Positions 1 through 8,843 of a DNA stretch of 64,000 nucleotides are shown here, one piece after another; within the stretch, counting starts at the first letter, position 1, and each line of letters begins with the position of its first letter. This DNA comes from Candidatus Methylobacter oryzae (GTDB lineage Bacteria; Pseudomonadota; Gammaproteobacteria; Methylococcales; Methylomonadaceae). Position numbers and translations under genes: made by a program. The notes beneath the pieces are model-generated. The model made no database searches and was not told where the DNA came from. It saw only the letters and a list, made by a program, of their open reading frames with translations. The stretch spans positions 39,409 to 103,408 of the forward strand of contig NZ_RYFG02000115.1 in assembly GCF_003994235.2 (NCBI RefSeq). The letters run 5' to 3'.

Positions 1-1
1 G

Positions 2-394
2 GCTATTAAAAAAATGTCAACTTACAGCTGGCCCGGCAATGTCAGGGAGTTGGATAATGTTGTGCAGCGGGCTCTTATTCTGCGTACCGGCGACAGGATT
101 ACGGTTGATGATTTGGTGTTTGAAGATACAGGATTGACTGTGGACGCAATTGATAGAAACTCTTCCATTGAAACAGTTAAAGGCGGGTATCCGGCTGAAG
201 TTAAAGACGAAAAACCGGAAATCTGCGCATTGGGCGAAGGGGTCCGTTCTGCCGAGGAAAGTATTATTTTACAAACCTTGCAAATGGAAAACGGTAGCCG
301 CAAGATAACGGCTGAAAAGTTGGGTATTAGTCCTAGAACGCTTCGATATAAAATGGCGAGGATGAAAGACGCTGGTGTTATTATTTCATGCTAA
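2..394 (+). CDS. Sigma-54-dependent flagellar response regulator, FlrC/FleR-like (3' part only)
   Basis: The gene enters from the left edge. The frame is already open at base 2, ahead of the first ATG at base 14, so the true start lies outside the window. What remains is the end of the AAA+ domain, with the conserved block WPGNVRELDNVVQRA, a variable linker, and a C-terminal Fis-type helix-turn-helix (ITAEKLGISPRTLRYKMARM) near residues 100-120 of the fragment. In Pseudomonas and Vibrio, FleR/FlrC activates sigma-54 transcription of the basal-body operon that starts with fliE. Here fliE follows 59 bases downstream behind a sigma-54 promoter, which fits that role. Assignment to FlrC rather than FleQ/FlrA is from this context. 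I can see no receiver domain because it would be upstream. Confidence 0.85.
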   Translation, partial: AIKKMSTYSWPGNVRELDNVVQRALILRTGDRITVDDLVFEDTGLTVDAIDRNSSIETVKGGYPAEVKDEKPEICALGEGVRSAEESIILQTLQMENGSRKITAEKLGISPRTLRYKMARMKDAGVIISC

Positions 395-398
395 TATG

Positions 399-414
399 TG
401 GCATTAAATATGCT
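399..414 (+). promoter_or_regulatory. Sigma-54 promoter for the fliE operon
   Basis: The sequence TGGCATTAAATATGCT has GG at 400-401 and GC at 412-413. That is the obligatory -24/-12 spacing of sigma-54 promoters, with a good match to the TGGCA half and a weaker one to TTGC. It lies 40 bases before the fliE ATG and directly after a sigma-54 activator gene. fliE is a known FlrC/FleR target in other gammaproteobacteria. Confidence 0.7.
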
Positions 415-453
415 TTAAACTCTATATCATTAAGAATGTAAGAGGAAGACCCC

Positions 454-768
454 ATGAGTGATATGAATGTCAATCAAGTTTTGGCTCAGATGCGGGCAAT
501 GTCACTTGAAGCCGGCGGCGCTAAAGTGCAAGAAACAGGAGGCGGCGCAGATTTCGCAGCCATGCTAAAGCAGACTATAGGGACTGTTAACGAGGTTCAG
601 CAGACTGCCGGAAAAATGGAGGACGCTTTTGAGGCTGGCGACACTAATGTCAGTCTCGCAGAGGTTATGGTGGCTTCGCAAAAGGCGAGCGTTTCATTTC
701 AGGCAATGCTACAGGTCAGGAATAAATTAGTTGAAGCCTATAAAGACGTCATGAATATGCCAATGTAG
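454..768 (+). CDS. fliE: Flagellar hook-basal body complex protein FliE
   Basis: This 104-residue protein is the MS ring-rod junction component of the flagellar basal body. Its length matches the family, and the C-terminal block with SLAEVMVASQKASVSFQAML followed by RNKLVEAYKDVMNM is the FliE signature. A Shine-Dalgarno AGAGGAAG lies just before the ATG. It is the first gene of fliE-F-G-H-I-J-K, all on the + strand with small gaps or overlaps, and a sigma-54 promoter precedes it. Confidence 0.96.
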   Translation: MSDMNVNQVLAQMRAMSLEAGGAKVQETGGGADFAAMLKQTIGTVNEVQQTAGKMEDAFEAGDTNVSLAEVMVASQKASVSFQAMLQVRNKLVEAYKDVMNMPM

Positions 769-789
769 TAGGCAGACTGTGATAAAAAA

Positions 790-2601
790 ATGAGCGAACA
801 GAGCAGTAATAGCCTGATTGAGGCAAATCGCCAGCATGAGCCCATGGTAAATAACGCGGGGCATCTTGATGGGGAAGCGTCTCATATTCTGGCAACCAAG
901 ATCGATGGGCACCCTGCTATTAGAGGGCTGGCCAGTCTGACGATAGCGCGTCAGATCGGGTTAATGCTGGGGCTCGCTCTTAGTGTCGCTATCGGAGTTG
1001 CTATTGTGCTATGGTCGCAAGAGCCGTCCTATGCTCGCTTGTATTCCGAAATCGGCGAAAACGATGTGTCCGAAATTCTTGATATTCTGAATAAAGAGAA
1101 TATTAAGTACAAAGTCGAAAACGGTTCCGGAGCCATTATGGTGCCGATGGACCAGGTTAGTGCGATAAAACTTAAGTTAGCCTCTCAGGGATTGCCCAAG
1201 AGTAACAGCCTGGGATATGAGTTGCTGGATAAGGAGCAAGGCTTCGGGACTAGTAAAAGCGTTGAAACAGTGCGCTTTCAACGAGCTTTGGAAGGCGAAA
1301 TCGCTCGAACTATCATGTCTATCCAGAACGTAAAGACGGCCAGGGTATTGTTAGCCATTCCCGCGCAGTCGGTGTTCGTCCGCGAGCGTAAGAAGCCTAG
1401 CGCTTCCGTTATAGTCAATTTATATCAAGGCCGGTCACTCGATAAAGGCCAGGTTGAATCAATTATCCATTTAGTGGCTTCCAGCGTGCCGCAATTGGAA
1501 GCCGGGCAAGTGACAGTCGTCGATCAGAAAGGCCAGTTGCTGAATAGCAATGAATCATCGGTAGCGGGCAATCTAACGTCCAAGCAATTTGAATATAAGA
1601 AAAATATTGAAGAGCACCTGATGGGGCGAATTCAAAATATTCTGTCGCCATTGGTGGGTAGCGATGGGATGCGCGTACAGGTTTCGGCGGATGTGGATTT
1701 TACCGAGACTGACAGGACTCAGGAAATGTTCAATCCGGATTTGCCGGCTTTAAGGAGCGAACAAACATCGGAAGAGCAAAGTACGCAATCGCCTACTCAA
1801 GGTGTTCCCGGCGCATTATCCAATCAGCCGACCCCGGCAGGCGCGGCTCCAGACCCGGCAGCAGCAAATTCGACGGCTTCGGGAGCGACAAGTTCGACTA
1901 CTTCTCCCAGTTCGGCATCAAAAAATGCAACCAGAAATTATGAGCTGGACAAAACTATCACTCATACCCGGTTAGCTACAGGCGCATTGCGTAGATTGTC
2001 GGTGGCTGTCGTTGTTGACGATCGGCATATGCCTCAGAGCGACGGCACCTTTAAAGCGCAACCTTACTCGCAAGAAGACATTCATCGTTTTAGCGATCTG
2101 GTTAAGCAGGCTGTCGGTTTCGATAATAGTCGAGGCGATCAGGTTACGGTCACCAATGTGGCTTTCAAGATAGACGATCTTGTTGAGGCATTACCTCCTA
2201 TACCTCTTTGGGAACAAGGCTGGTTTCTTGATGTTATGAAGCAAGTTGCTGCCGTATTGGCCGTATTATTCCTGCTTTTCGGAGTGTTGAGGCCCACGAT
2301 GCGCAGTCTTGTCGGTCGTGATATAGAAGAAAAGAAAGCTTTGGCCTTGGCAGAAGCGCAGGAAAAGGCGGCGGCTATCGGCGGAACTGTTGGATATAAT
2401 GAGCAAGGGGTGCCGGTCGCGGTGCCGGCAGGCCAGCATACCGTGAATTTGTCAACAACTCCCGAAGAAATACAGGATATGTTGCTTTTGGATGTGCCGC
2501 AAAGTTATGAACATCGCTTGGAATATGTGAAGCGATTGGTCGATGATGACTCTAAAGTAGTCGCGCAAGTTATTAAATCGTGGATTAAAAAAGATGGCTA
2601 A
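790..2601 (+). CDS. fliF: Flagellar MS-ring protein FliF
   Basis: This 603-residue MS-ring subunit forms the inner-membrane base of the flagellum. A transmembrane segment lies near residues 55-75 (IGLMLGLALSVAIGVAIVLW). The periplasmic YscJ/FliF domains follow, with YARLYSEIGENDVSEI at their start and a Ser/Thr/Ala/Pro-rich linker near residues 325-380. A second transmembrane segment is near residues 485-505, and the C-terminal tail ends in VVAQVIKSWIKKDG, the FliG-binding end. The stop overlaps the fliG start by 8 bases, as expected for partners made in fixed ratio. Length is normal for the family. Confidence 0.97.
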   Translation: MSEQSSNSLIEANRQHEPMVNNAGHLDGEASHILATKIDGHPAIRGLASLTIARQIGLMLGLALSVAIGVAIVLWSQEPSYARLYSEIGENDVSEILDILNKENIKYKVENGSGAIMVPMDQVSAIKLKLASQGLPKSNSLGYELLDKEQGFGTSKSVETVRFQRALEGEIARTIMSIQNVKTARVLLAIPAQSVFVRERKKPSASVIVNLYQGRSLDKGQVESIIHLVASSVPQLEAGQVTVVDQKGQLLNSNESSVAGNLTSKQFEYKKNIEEHLMGRIQNILSPLVGSDGMRVQVSADVDFTETDRTQEMFNPDLPALRSEQTSEEQSTQSPTQGVPGALSNQPTPAGAAPDPAAANSTASGATSSTTSPSSASKNATRNYELDKTITHTRLATGALRRLSVAVVVDDRHMPQSDGTFKAQPYSQEDIHRFSDLVKQAVGFDNSRGDQVTVTNVAFKIDDLVEALPPIPLWEQGWFLDVMKQVAAVLAVLFLLFGVLRPTMRSLVGRDIEEKKALALAEAQEKAAAIGGTVGYNEQGVPVAVPAGQHTVNLSTTPEEIQDMLLLDVPQSYEHRLEYVKRLVDDDSKVVAQVIKSWIKKDG

Positions 2602-3613
2602 AGGCGAAAGTAAGGGAGAAAAGGAATTAACCCAAGTTGATCGTGCTGCTGTTTTGTTGCTGGCGTTGGGCATGGATAGGGCTGCGCTTGTTTTAAAGCA
2701 TATGACGCCCAGGGAAGTGCAGACTCTGGGCATTACTATGGCAAGCGTGGGAGAAATCTCCATAGAAATGATGGATGATGTGGTTGAGGAGTTTATTGTC
2801 GCGGTAAAAAGACAGACCGCATTGGGCATGGATACCGATGAATATATCCGCACCGTTTTGATCAGCGCTTTGGGAGCCGATAAAGCGAACAGTATTCTCG
2901 ATCGTATTTTACAAGGCGGTAATACCAAAGGTATTGAGCAGCTGAAATGGATGGATACCCGGTCGATTGCGGACATGATTCGCTTAGAGCATCCGCAGAT
3001 TGTTGCGACTATCATGTCATTGATGGAAAGTGAGCAGGCAGCAGATGTAATGATGTACTTGCCGGAAAGTATGCGCGCCGATCTGATGATGAGAATCGCC
3101 ACAATGAAAGGCATACAGCCATCCGCTTTGCGAGAGCTGGACCAGATTATGGAGAAACAATTAACCGGTTCCGATAATGTCAAATCCACCAGTATTGGCG
3201 GCGTTGACGCGGTTGCTAATATTTTAAACTTCCTGGATGGCGGTGCAGCGGATTTAGTGATGTCGGGCATTGCCGAGCACAGGTCTGAACTGGCTCAGGA
3301 AATCCAAGAGAAGATGTTTACCTTTGAAGATCTTACGTCGATTGATGAGCGGGGCATGCAAACATTGTTGCGCGAAGTTTCAACCGGACAGTTGTTGCTG
3401 GCGTTGCGGGGCGTGGGTAGTGAGCTTAAGGAAAAAATATTCAGCAATATGTCCAAGCGTGCAGCTGAAATGCTACGTGATGATTTAGAGGCTTCTCCGC
3501 CTGCTAAGTTAAGCGAAGTGGAATTGGCTCAGAAAGATATATTGGCGATTGCTAAGAAACTGGCAGATGCGGGCGAGATCCAAATGGGAGTAGGCGGTGA
3601 TGAGCTTATCTAA
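2594..3613 (+). CDS. fliG: Flagellar motor switch protein FliG
   Basis: This 339-residue rotor protein connects the MS ring to the C-ring and carries the torque helix. Visible parts are the N-terminal FliF-binding region (DRAAVLLLALGMDRAALVLK), the middle-domain EHPQ motif (LEHPQIVATIMSLM, about residue 132) and the C-terminal charged region with FEDLTSIDERGMQTLLREV and later SKRAAEML. It overlaps fliF by 8 bases and fliH by 14-17 bases. Confidence 0.97.
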   Translation: MAKGESKGEKELTQVDRAAVLLLALGMDRAALVLKHMTPREVQTLGITMASVGEISIEMMDDVVEEFIVAVKRQTALGMDTDEYIRTVLISALGADKANSILDRILQGGNTKGIEQLKWMDTRSIADMIRLEHPQIVATIMSLMESEQAADVMMYLPESMRADLMMRIATMKGIQPSALRELDQIMEKQLTGSDNVKSTSIGGVDAVANILNFLDGGAADLVMSGIAEHRSELAQEIQEKMFTFEDLTSIDERGMQTLLREVSTGQLLLALRGVGSELKEKIFSNMSKRAAEMLRDDLEASPPAKLSEVELAQKDILAIAKKLADAGEIQMGVGGDELI

Positions 3614-4475
3614 GACGCCTAGATTTACTGCCTCCGAGCTGGAGGCATTAAGGCTATGGAGCATGCCGGACGTTTCCGGAACAGAGCAGGTTAAGGAGCC
3701 TGAGCCGGCCGAGCTGGAGGGTGAGCCTACACCGATCATGACGGTTGATGAAATTGAAGCCATGCAAAAGCAAGCCTATGACGAAGCGTTCGAGCAAGGC
3801 AAAATGCACGGTTTTCAGCAAGGTTTTCAACAAGGTCACGATGAAGGCTCAAAAAAAGGTTATCAAGATAATTTGCATTTGTTGCAAAGCCAGGCAGCAA
3901 TTCTGGCTAGTCTTTTAGAATCATTGAGTGAGCCTTTTAAGCGTCTTGATGAAGAAGTGGAAAAAGAGCTGGTCAGGCTGGTTATAGCTATCTCAACGCA
4001 GCTGATACGCCGGGAAATCAAGCAGGATCCGGGGCAAATTATTGCCGTTGTTCGTGGTGCAGTCGGTGTTTTGCCGCTTGCGTCGCAAAAAATCAGTTTG
4101 AAGTTACACCCTGAAGATGCTGAGCTGGTGCGTTCAGCATTGGCGCTGGATGAAATGTCTCCAAGCTGGAGCATAATTGAGGATCCGTTAATAACGCGCG
4201 GAGGCTGCGAAGTCGATACCGAGTTTTCTCATGTTGATGCGACTCTGGAGCATCGATTGGCTGCCGTGATCGCAACTTTATTGGGAGGCGAGCGGGAACG
4301 CGACAGTAAGGCCGCTGTTGCTGCTGGATTATCGCCATCCCTGGAAGCCAAAACGCCCGATATGCATTCCATGGCGGAGGAAGATACAGTGCAACACGGG
4401 GAGGCGTCGCCAAGAGCTCTGGAAGCGAGTTCGTTAGATGACGTGCCGGCAATTGCCGAGGACGGAGAGCAGTGA
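3600..4475 (+). CDS. fliH: Flagellar assembly protein FliH
   Basis: FliH is the stator that holds the FliI ATPase on the export gate. The 291-residue protein has a Gln/Gly-rich stretch near residue 70 (FEQGKMHGFQQGFQQGHDEG), typical of FliH GxxxG-type repeats, then the conserved C-terminal domain (LVIAISTQLIRREIKQDPGQ and LKLHPEDAELV). An ATG at 3600 is chosen. A GTG at 3597 would add one residue and sits equally well behind GGAG at 3587-3590. The last 50 residues are acidic and poorly conserved. It overlaps fliG upstream and fliI by GTGA. Confidence 0.93.
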   Translation: MSLSKTPRFTASELEALRLWSMPDVSGTEQVKEPEPAELEGEPTPIMTVDEIEAMQKQAYDEAFEQGKMHGFQQGFQQGHDEGSKKGYQDNLHLLQSQAAILASLLESLSEPFKRLDEEVEKELVRLVIAISTQLIRREIKQDPGQIIAVVRGAVGVLPLASQKISLKLHPEDAELVRSALALDEMSPSWSIIEDPLITRGGCEVDTEFSHVDATLEHRLAAVIATLLGGERERDSKAAVAAGLSPSLEAKTPDMHSMAEEDTVQHGEASPRALEASSLDDVPAIAEDGEQ

Positions 4476-5830
4476 TTCCGGATGCAGATCGATCGCAAAT
4501 TTGGCTGGCTAAATTAAAACCTTATTTTGAAAGATTGGCGGAAGTGCCTGAGCTTGTCGTTGAAGGCAGGCTTTCCCGTATGGTGGGGCTGACGCTCGAA
4601 GCCGTTGGTTGCCGCGCCGCTATTGGCTCCCGCTGTCGGATTGAGACTAAAAACGGCAGAATGATTGAAGCGGAAGTGGTGGGATTTTCCGATGCACGAA
4701 TTTTCTTAATGCCGACTGCGGAAGTGCATGGGTTGGAGCCCGATTGCAGGGTTATTCCAATGGGGAAGAATAGCTTGGCTAAAGTCGGTTTCGGCTTATT
4801 GGGGCGTGTGTTGGATGGGGCGGGAAATGCAATTGATGATAAAGGTCCGCTTAAGACGGACGCCTCGATCTCGCTTAACGGCGTGCCCATCAATCCGCTA
4901 TCGAGAAGGCCTATTCGAGAACCGCTTGATGTTGGTGTTAGGGCTATAAACTCGATACTCAGCGTTGGGCGTGGGCAGCGTATGGGCTTGTTTGCCGGTA
5001 CCGGTGTCGGTAAAAGTGTGTTGTTGGGGATGATGACTAAATTTACGACGGCGGATGTTGTCGTGGTTGGGTTAATTGGCGAGCGGGGACGAGAAGTTAA
5101 TGAGTTCGTGCTGAAAACCTTGGGTGAAGAAGGTCTCAAAAGAGCGGTTGTTGTTGTTTCGCCTGCGGATTGTCCTCCTTTAATGCGCGTTCATGCCGCG
5201 TTATTATCAACCAGTATTGCCGAGTATTTTCGTGATCAAGGGCTTGATGTTTTGTTGTTGATGGATTCGTTGACGCGATTTGCACAGGCGCATCGTGAAA
5301 TTGCCTTGGCCATCGACGAGCCTCCTGCGACCAAAGGCTATCCTCCGTCGGTTTTTGCCAAATTGCCGCATTTAGTGGAACGAGCCGGTAACGCCGACCA
5401 CGGTGGGGGATCTATTACCGCATTTTATACCGTGCTGGCAGAGGGCGATGATACCAATGATCCTATTGCCGACGCCGCCCGTGGCGTGTTGGACGGGCAC
5501 GTTATATTGTCCAGGAGTTTGGCGGAGTCGGGACATTTTCCGGCTATCGACATAGAGGCGTCAATCAGCAGGGTTATGCCGGATATTATTGATGCGAATC
5601 ATATGCAGATGGCGCGCGAGTTACGGCGACTGTATTCGCTCTATCAACAAAATCGGGATTTAATTAGCGTTGGCGCTTACCAGCCAGGTTCGGACCCTAG
5701 AATTGATAAGGCTATTGAAAAAAATCCCGCGATCTTAAATTTTCTGCAACAGAGCATGGATGAGCCGGTTGATATAAATCGCAGTTTACAGGAGTTGGCA
5801 ATGTTACTGGGCGTACAAAGAGCGGCTTAG
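4472..5830 (+). CDS. fliI: Flagellum-specific ATP synthase FliI
   Basis: This is the 452-residue ATPase of the flagellar type III export apparatus. A Walker A motif is visible near residue 170 (GLFAGTGVGKSVLLGMM). The Walker B region is VLLLMDSLTRFAQAHREI, and the signature PPATKGYPPSVFAKLP is typical of FliI/YscN. The GTG start shares four bases with the fliH stop (GTGA), which supports both the start and translational coupling. Length is normal. Confidence 0.97.
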   Translation: MIPDADRSQIWLAKLKPYFERLAEVPELVVEGRLSRMVGLTLEAVGCRAAIGSRCRIETKNGRMIEAEVVGFSDARIFLMPTAEVHGLEPDCRVIPMGKNSLAKVGFGLLGRVLDGAGNAIDDKGPLKTDASISLNGVPINPLSRRPIREPLDVGVRAINSILSVGRGQRMGLFAGTGVGKSVLLGMMTKFTTADVVVVGLIGERGREVNEFVLKTLGEEGLKRAVVVVSPADCPPLMRVHAALLSTSIAEYFRDQGLDVLLLMDSLTRFAQAHREIALAIDEPPATKGYPPSVFAKLPHLVERAGNADHGGGSITAFYTVLAEGDDTNDPIADAARGVLDGHVILSRSLAESGHFPAIDIEASISRVMPDIIDANHMQMARELRRLYSLYQQNRDLISVGAYQPGSDPRIDKAIEKNPAILNFLQQSMDEPVDINRSLQELAMLLGVQRAA

Positions 5831-5852
5831 TTGAAATCCAAGTCCCCCTGCG

Positions 5853-5908
5853 TTATACCCAGAGGGCATAAGTTTCGTTTGAGCAGACGAGCTGCTCAAC
5901 TCAGCTTT
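5853..5908. repeat. Dispersed two-hairpin repeat, family B, copy 1 (between fliI and fliJ)
   Basis: This ~55-bp element has two parts. One is TTATACCC-AGA-GGGCATAA, a short hairpin with one mismatch. The other is TTGAGCAG-ACGAG-CTGCTCAA, an 8-bp perfect stem, followed by CTCAGCTT. Close copies occur at 18283, 39495, 54307 and 54361. This copy lies within the flagellar operon, in the only sizeable gap between its genes. Confidence 0.8.
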
Positions 5909-5919
5909 AAAGGATAGAA

Positions 5920-6378
5920 GTGAAAAAATCACAGCGTATTAAAACAATTGTAGAAATTAAAGCCGTTCAAGAGAAAAGCGCGTTGGAAGTGCTAGGTGCG
6001 GCCCAGAGGAAGCTTCAGAGCATGCAGGAGCAAATCGAGGGACTAAAAAAGTACCGTAAGGAATACCAGCAGAGATTTGATCAGTTGGGGATTAAAGGAG
6101 TTAATGTCGCGCAACTTCTGGAATTTAGATCGTTTATCGATAAACTGGATAAGGCAATAATGGGACAGGAGCAAGTGCTGCGATCGATTGAGGCAGAAGT
6201 AACGGCTAAAAGAAAGGTATGGGAGGAATTGCATCATAAAACCCAAAGCTTGCAGAAAGTTTGTGATTCGGCGCTGGTGGTAGAAATGAAGCAAGAGGCT
6301 AAGCGGGAGCAGCAAGAGCAGGATGAGCGGGCGTCGAGGATAGGTCGAGGTAACTCAAGTGGCACGGGAAATGCTTGA
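5920..6378 (+). CDS. fliJ: Flagellar export protein FliJ
   Basis: This 152-residue, highly charged protein is predicted to be helical and coiled-coil almost throughout. That is the FliJ pattern: the stalk-like chaperone-escort that works with FliI and FliH. The GTG start (GTG AAA AAA TCA) follows AGGATAGAA, a usable ribosome site. The call rests on coiled-coil character, size and position between fliI and fliK more than on motifs, since FliJ sequences diverge strongly. Confidence 0.87.
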   Translation: MKKSQRIKTIVEIKAVQEKSALEVLGAAQRKLQSMQEQIEGLKKYRKEYQQRFDQLGIKGVNVAQLLEFRSFIDKLDKAIMGQEQVLRSIEAEVTAKRKVWEELHHKTQSLQKVCDSALVVEMKQEAKREQQEQDERASRIGRGNSSGTGNA

Positions 6379-6407
6379 TATTAAGTGGAATCTCGGGAGG
6401 ATTGGTT

Positions 6408-8144
6408 ATGATCATTGAAAATGCAAATTTATCATCTTTGGCACCCAGCAGCGTTACAGTTGAAAACGCATCTACGCCTTTAGCGGACGGCAGTGTTGTT
6501 TCCGATGGTTTCTCGGGAGCATTGGTAGCTCAGATTGAGTTATTAGGTAATATAAAAGCTGGAGATTCGTTGCCATCGCAAGCGCAAATACAGGATACTG
6601 CCTCGCTTTCCAGTGTTGCCGTCTTGCCGGACGCTAAAGCGGATACGCAAGATTTTGCCGCTTTATTAGGCAATGGTTTGCCGCTTTCATATAAAACAAA
6701 AGACGATGTTGATCATGAGGCTGCTTTGGCTGCGGTGACCGACACATTAAAATATATTTCTACAGGCGCTACTGCTGTAGAAAAAACTGCAGTGGTTGAG
6801 CAAAACGTGAAGAATGTTATGGCGATGATTGTTCCTGCTGAGCAAGATGTAGCCAATGTGGTTTCAGCGCCTGTTCCTGTTCGGCAAAACATGACGAATA
6901 CTGTTGTGGTAGCTGTTCCTGCGCCTGTACCGCAAAGCCCGACAAATTCAGATACAGTGACTGTTTCAGTTCAGAAAAATATAGCAAATTCGAGCACTTC
7001 GTCTGCTTCGAATGAGCAAAATGTCGAGAATTTGATAGTAGTGGCTGCTCCGGCTAAGCAGAGTATGGCAAGTGTAGTTTCGGCCGAGCAAAATAAGAAG
7101 AGTGTAAATATCGCCACTGCTCAGATCAAGCAAGATACGGTAGAAGCAGTGGTCTTGGGTGCTGATCAAAGCACGAAAGATATTGTAATGGATGACATGG
7201 CCCAATCGGACTCTGAGCAGGCAAATGATGGGGGCGGTAAGATGCGGAATGAAGAGGATGCACAGCCTGCAACGGTTAAGAGCAATAGCGAGTCTGAAGG
7301 GGTGGGGGCTACTATTACTCTCCCTCCTGTCATACAGGCTGAACAAGTTGCAGCAGTCAATAATTTGACGCCTGCCGCTGTGGTTTCTGATGGCGCAACT
7401 AAAACAGACGGGATATTGCCTTCTTTTGCAAAGCCATTAGCAGGTGATGGCGGTTCAAATCAGTCAACTAAAATTCTTGGTGAAAGCCTGCAAGGTGGAA
7501 CGCTTTTCAGTCGGATGTCGGCTCAGGATAAACAAGAGTTTAATTTAAATTATTTTCAGAATTCAGGGCAAACTGAAAAGGCCGGACAAGTTGATCGGCA
7601 GGCTTTCGGTCTGGATGGGGAAAAGGCTTTGCCTAGGGTTGGGGCGGACATGCTTCAGCCTACTAGAGTGAGTGACAATAAAACAGATGTTCCGGCAATG
7701 ACTAAGCCGCTATCGCATCCGGAATGGAACAAGGATTTAGGCGAAAGGATTGTATGGATGACTAATAAGGCAATACCTTCAGCAGAAATTAGGTTGAATC
7801 CGCAACATCTCGGTCCAATATCGGTCCGCGTTGATGTGACTGACGACCAAGCAACAGTTGCATTTACAGCGCAGCATGCGGCTGTCAGGGAAACGCTTGA
7901 GGCATCTATTCCTAAGTTACGTGAAATGATGGGAACCCAGCAACTTAATCTGGCGGATGTAAGCATTTCACAAGGTTCTGCTTCAGATCATGGTCGTTCG
8001 CAGTCGCAAAATTTCGCGCAGACAGCTGACGGTCAAGGGCAGGGTAGAGAGGCTGTTGTCGCTGATGGGATTGATGATGTGGAGCAAGAAATTGTAAATG
8101 GACGAGCTGTAGTTAGTAAGGGAGTGTTGAGTATTTATGCGTAA
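6408..8144 (+). CDS. fliK: Flagellar hook-length control protein FliK
   Basis: This 578-residue ruler protein measures hook length and switches export specificity. An ATG at 6408 is chosen because GGGAGG at 6395-6400 is well spaced before it. An upstream TTG at 6375 overlaps fliJ but lacks such a site. Residues about 1-400 are low-complexity Ala/Val/Gln/Ser-rich sequence with degenerate blocks built on xEQNV/RQNM/KQSM followed by VVSAPV-like runs. The conserved FliK C-terminal domain begins near HPEWNKDLGERIVWM and includes EIRLNPQHLGPISVRV and LREMMGTQQLNLADV. It is the last flagellar gene here; fliL and fliM do not follow. Confidence 0.92.
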   Translation: MIIENANLSSLAPSSVTVENASTPLADGSVVSDGFSGALVAQIELLGNIKAGDSLPSQAQIQDTASLSSVAVLPDAKADTQDFAALLGNGLPLSYKTKDDVDHEAALAAVTDTLKYISTGATAVEKTAVVEQNVKNVMAMIVPAEQDVANVVSAPVPVRQNMTNTVVVAVPAPVPQSPTNSDTVTVSVQKNIANSSTSSASNEQNVENLIVVAAPAKQSMASVVSAEQNKKSVNIATAQIKQDTVEAVVLGADQSTKDIVMDDMAQSDSEQANDGGGKMRNEEDAQPATVKSNSESEGVGATITLPPVIQAEQVAAVNNLTPAAVVSDGATKTDGILPSFAKPLAGDGGSNQSTKILGESLQGGTLFSRMSAQDKQEFNLNYFQNSGQTEKAGQVDRQAFGLDGEKALPRVGADMLQPTRVSDNKTDVPAMTKPLSHPEWNKDLGERIVWMTNKAIPSAEIRLNPQHLGPISVRVDVTDDQATVAFTAQHAAVRETLEASIPKLREMMGTQQLNLADVSISQGSASDHGRSQSQNFAQTADGQGQGREAVVADGIDDVEQEIVNGRAVVSKGVLSIYA

Positions 8145-8238
8145 GTTTCTTGAGCGGTTCGCGTTTTAACATCTACTGAGATATGAAAACACTTCTTGGG
8201 TTCGACGCTCATGATGTATTTGCTTTCAAATTCCATGC

Positions 8239-8267
8239 TTTCCAATGGCTGAAAAAACATCTATAAT
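8239..8267 (+). promoter_or_regulatory. Sigma-70 promoter for rpsF operon
   Basis: TTTCCA at 8239-8244 is separated by 17 bases from a perfect TATAAT at 8262-8267. Transcription would start near 8274, giving a leader of about 80 bases before the rpsF ATG at 8356. The 180-base gap after fliK and this promoter mark the break between flagellar and ribosomal operons. Confidence 0.65.
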
Positions 8268-8278
8268 GAGCGGTTCTT

Positions 8279-8295
8279 AGGAGCAATCCGCTCCT
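8279..8295 (+). promoter_or_regulatory. Leader hairpin upstream of rpsF (possible S6:S18 autoregulatory element)
   Basis: AGGAGC-AATCC-GCTCCT is a perfect 6-bp hairpin right at the predicted 5' end of the rpsF transcript. A CCG triplet sits at the loop-stem edge (8288-8290). Leaders of rpsF operons in many bacteria bind the S6:S18 dimer through a CCG-containing structure. Whether this is that element is an inference. The same core, with C for T in the loop, occurs at 49241-49256 in an unrelated place, so it could instead be a dispersed repeat. Confidence 0.35.
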
Positions 8296-8355
8296 CCTTG
8301 CTTTACCATTTTATTAAAATCTAAGGTGGAAGGCTTAACCCAAAAGGAAAAAATC

Positions 8356-8811
8356 ATGCGACATTATGAAATTGTCTTTTTAGTCCATCCTGATCAGAGC
8401 TCTCAGGTTCCTGCGATGATTGAGCGTTATAAATCAACCATCGAAGCAGCATCAGGTAAAATCCACCGCTTGGAAGACTGGGGACGTAGACACCTAGCTT
8501 ATCCTATTAATAAAATTCATAAAGCGCATTACGTGCTGATGAATGTTGAGTGCGATCAAGCAACTTTGTCAGAGTTGGAAAGCGGCTTTCGTTTTAATGA
8601 TGCCATTTTGCGTAGTATGACCTTATTGCAAAAATCGGCTATTACCGAACCATCTATCATTGCAACATCAACAGCTGAAGAAAATAAGGCCGCTGAATCA
8701 AGAGCTAAAGACGCAGCAGCTAAAGCGGCGGCTACAGCCGACAGCGATGACGAAATTGATTTGGATGATATTGACGAAGATTTTGATGCTGAAGCACTCG
8801 CTTCTGAATAA
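8356..8811 (+). CDS. rpsF: 30S ribosomal protein S6
   Basis: This is the 151-residue S6, which pairs with S18 in the small-subunit platform. The start is set at ATG 8356 ([17 protein letters not shown]), as in the family. An upstream GTG at 8326 adds ten unrelated residues. AAGGAAAA precedes the ATG. The family blocks [20 protein letters not shown] and [11 protein letters not shown] are present. The C-terminus is a long acidic tail ([15 protein letters not shown]), comparable to the glutamate-rich tail of other S6 proteins. First gene of rpsF-rpsR-DUF2232-rplI. Confidence 0.97.
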   Translation: MRHYEIVFLVHPDQSSQVPAMIERYKSTIEAASGKIHRLEDWGRRHLAYPINKIHKAHYVLMNVECDQATLSELESGFRFNDAILRSMTLLQKSAITEPSIIATSTAEENKAAESRAKDAAAKAAATADSDDEIDLDDIDEDFDAEALASE

Positions 8812-8843
8812 AACTTTTAACACTTGGATTTACGGGAACTATT

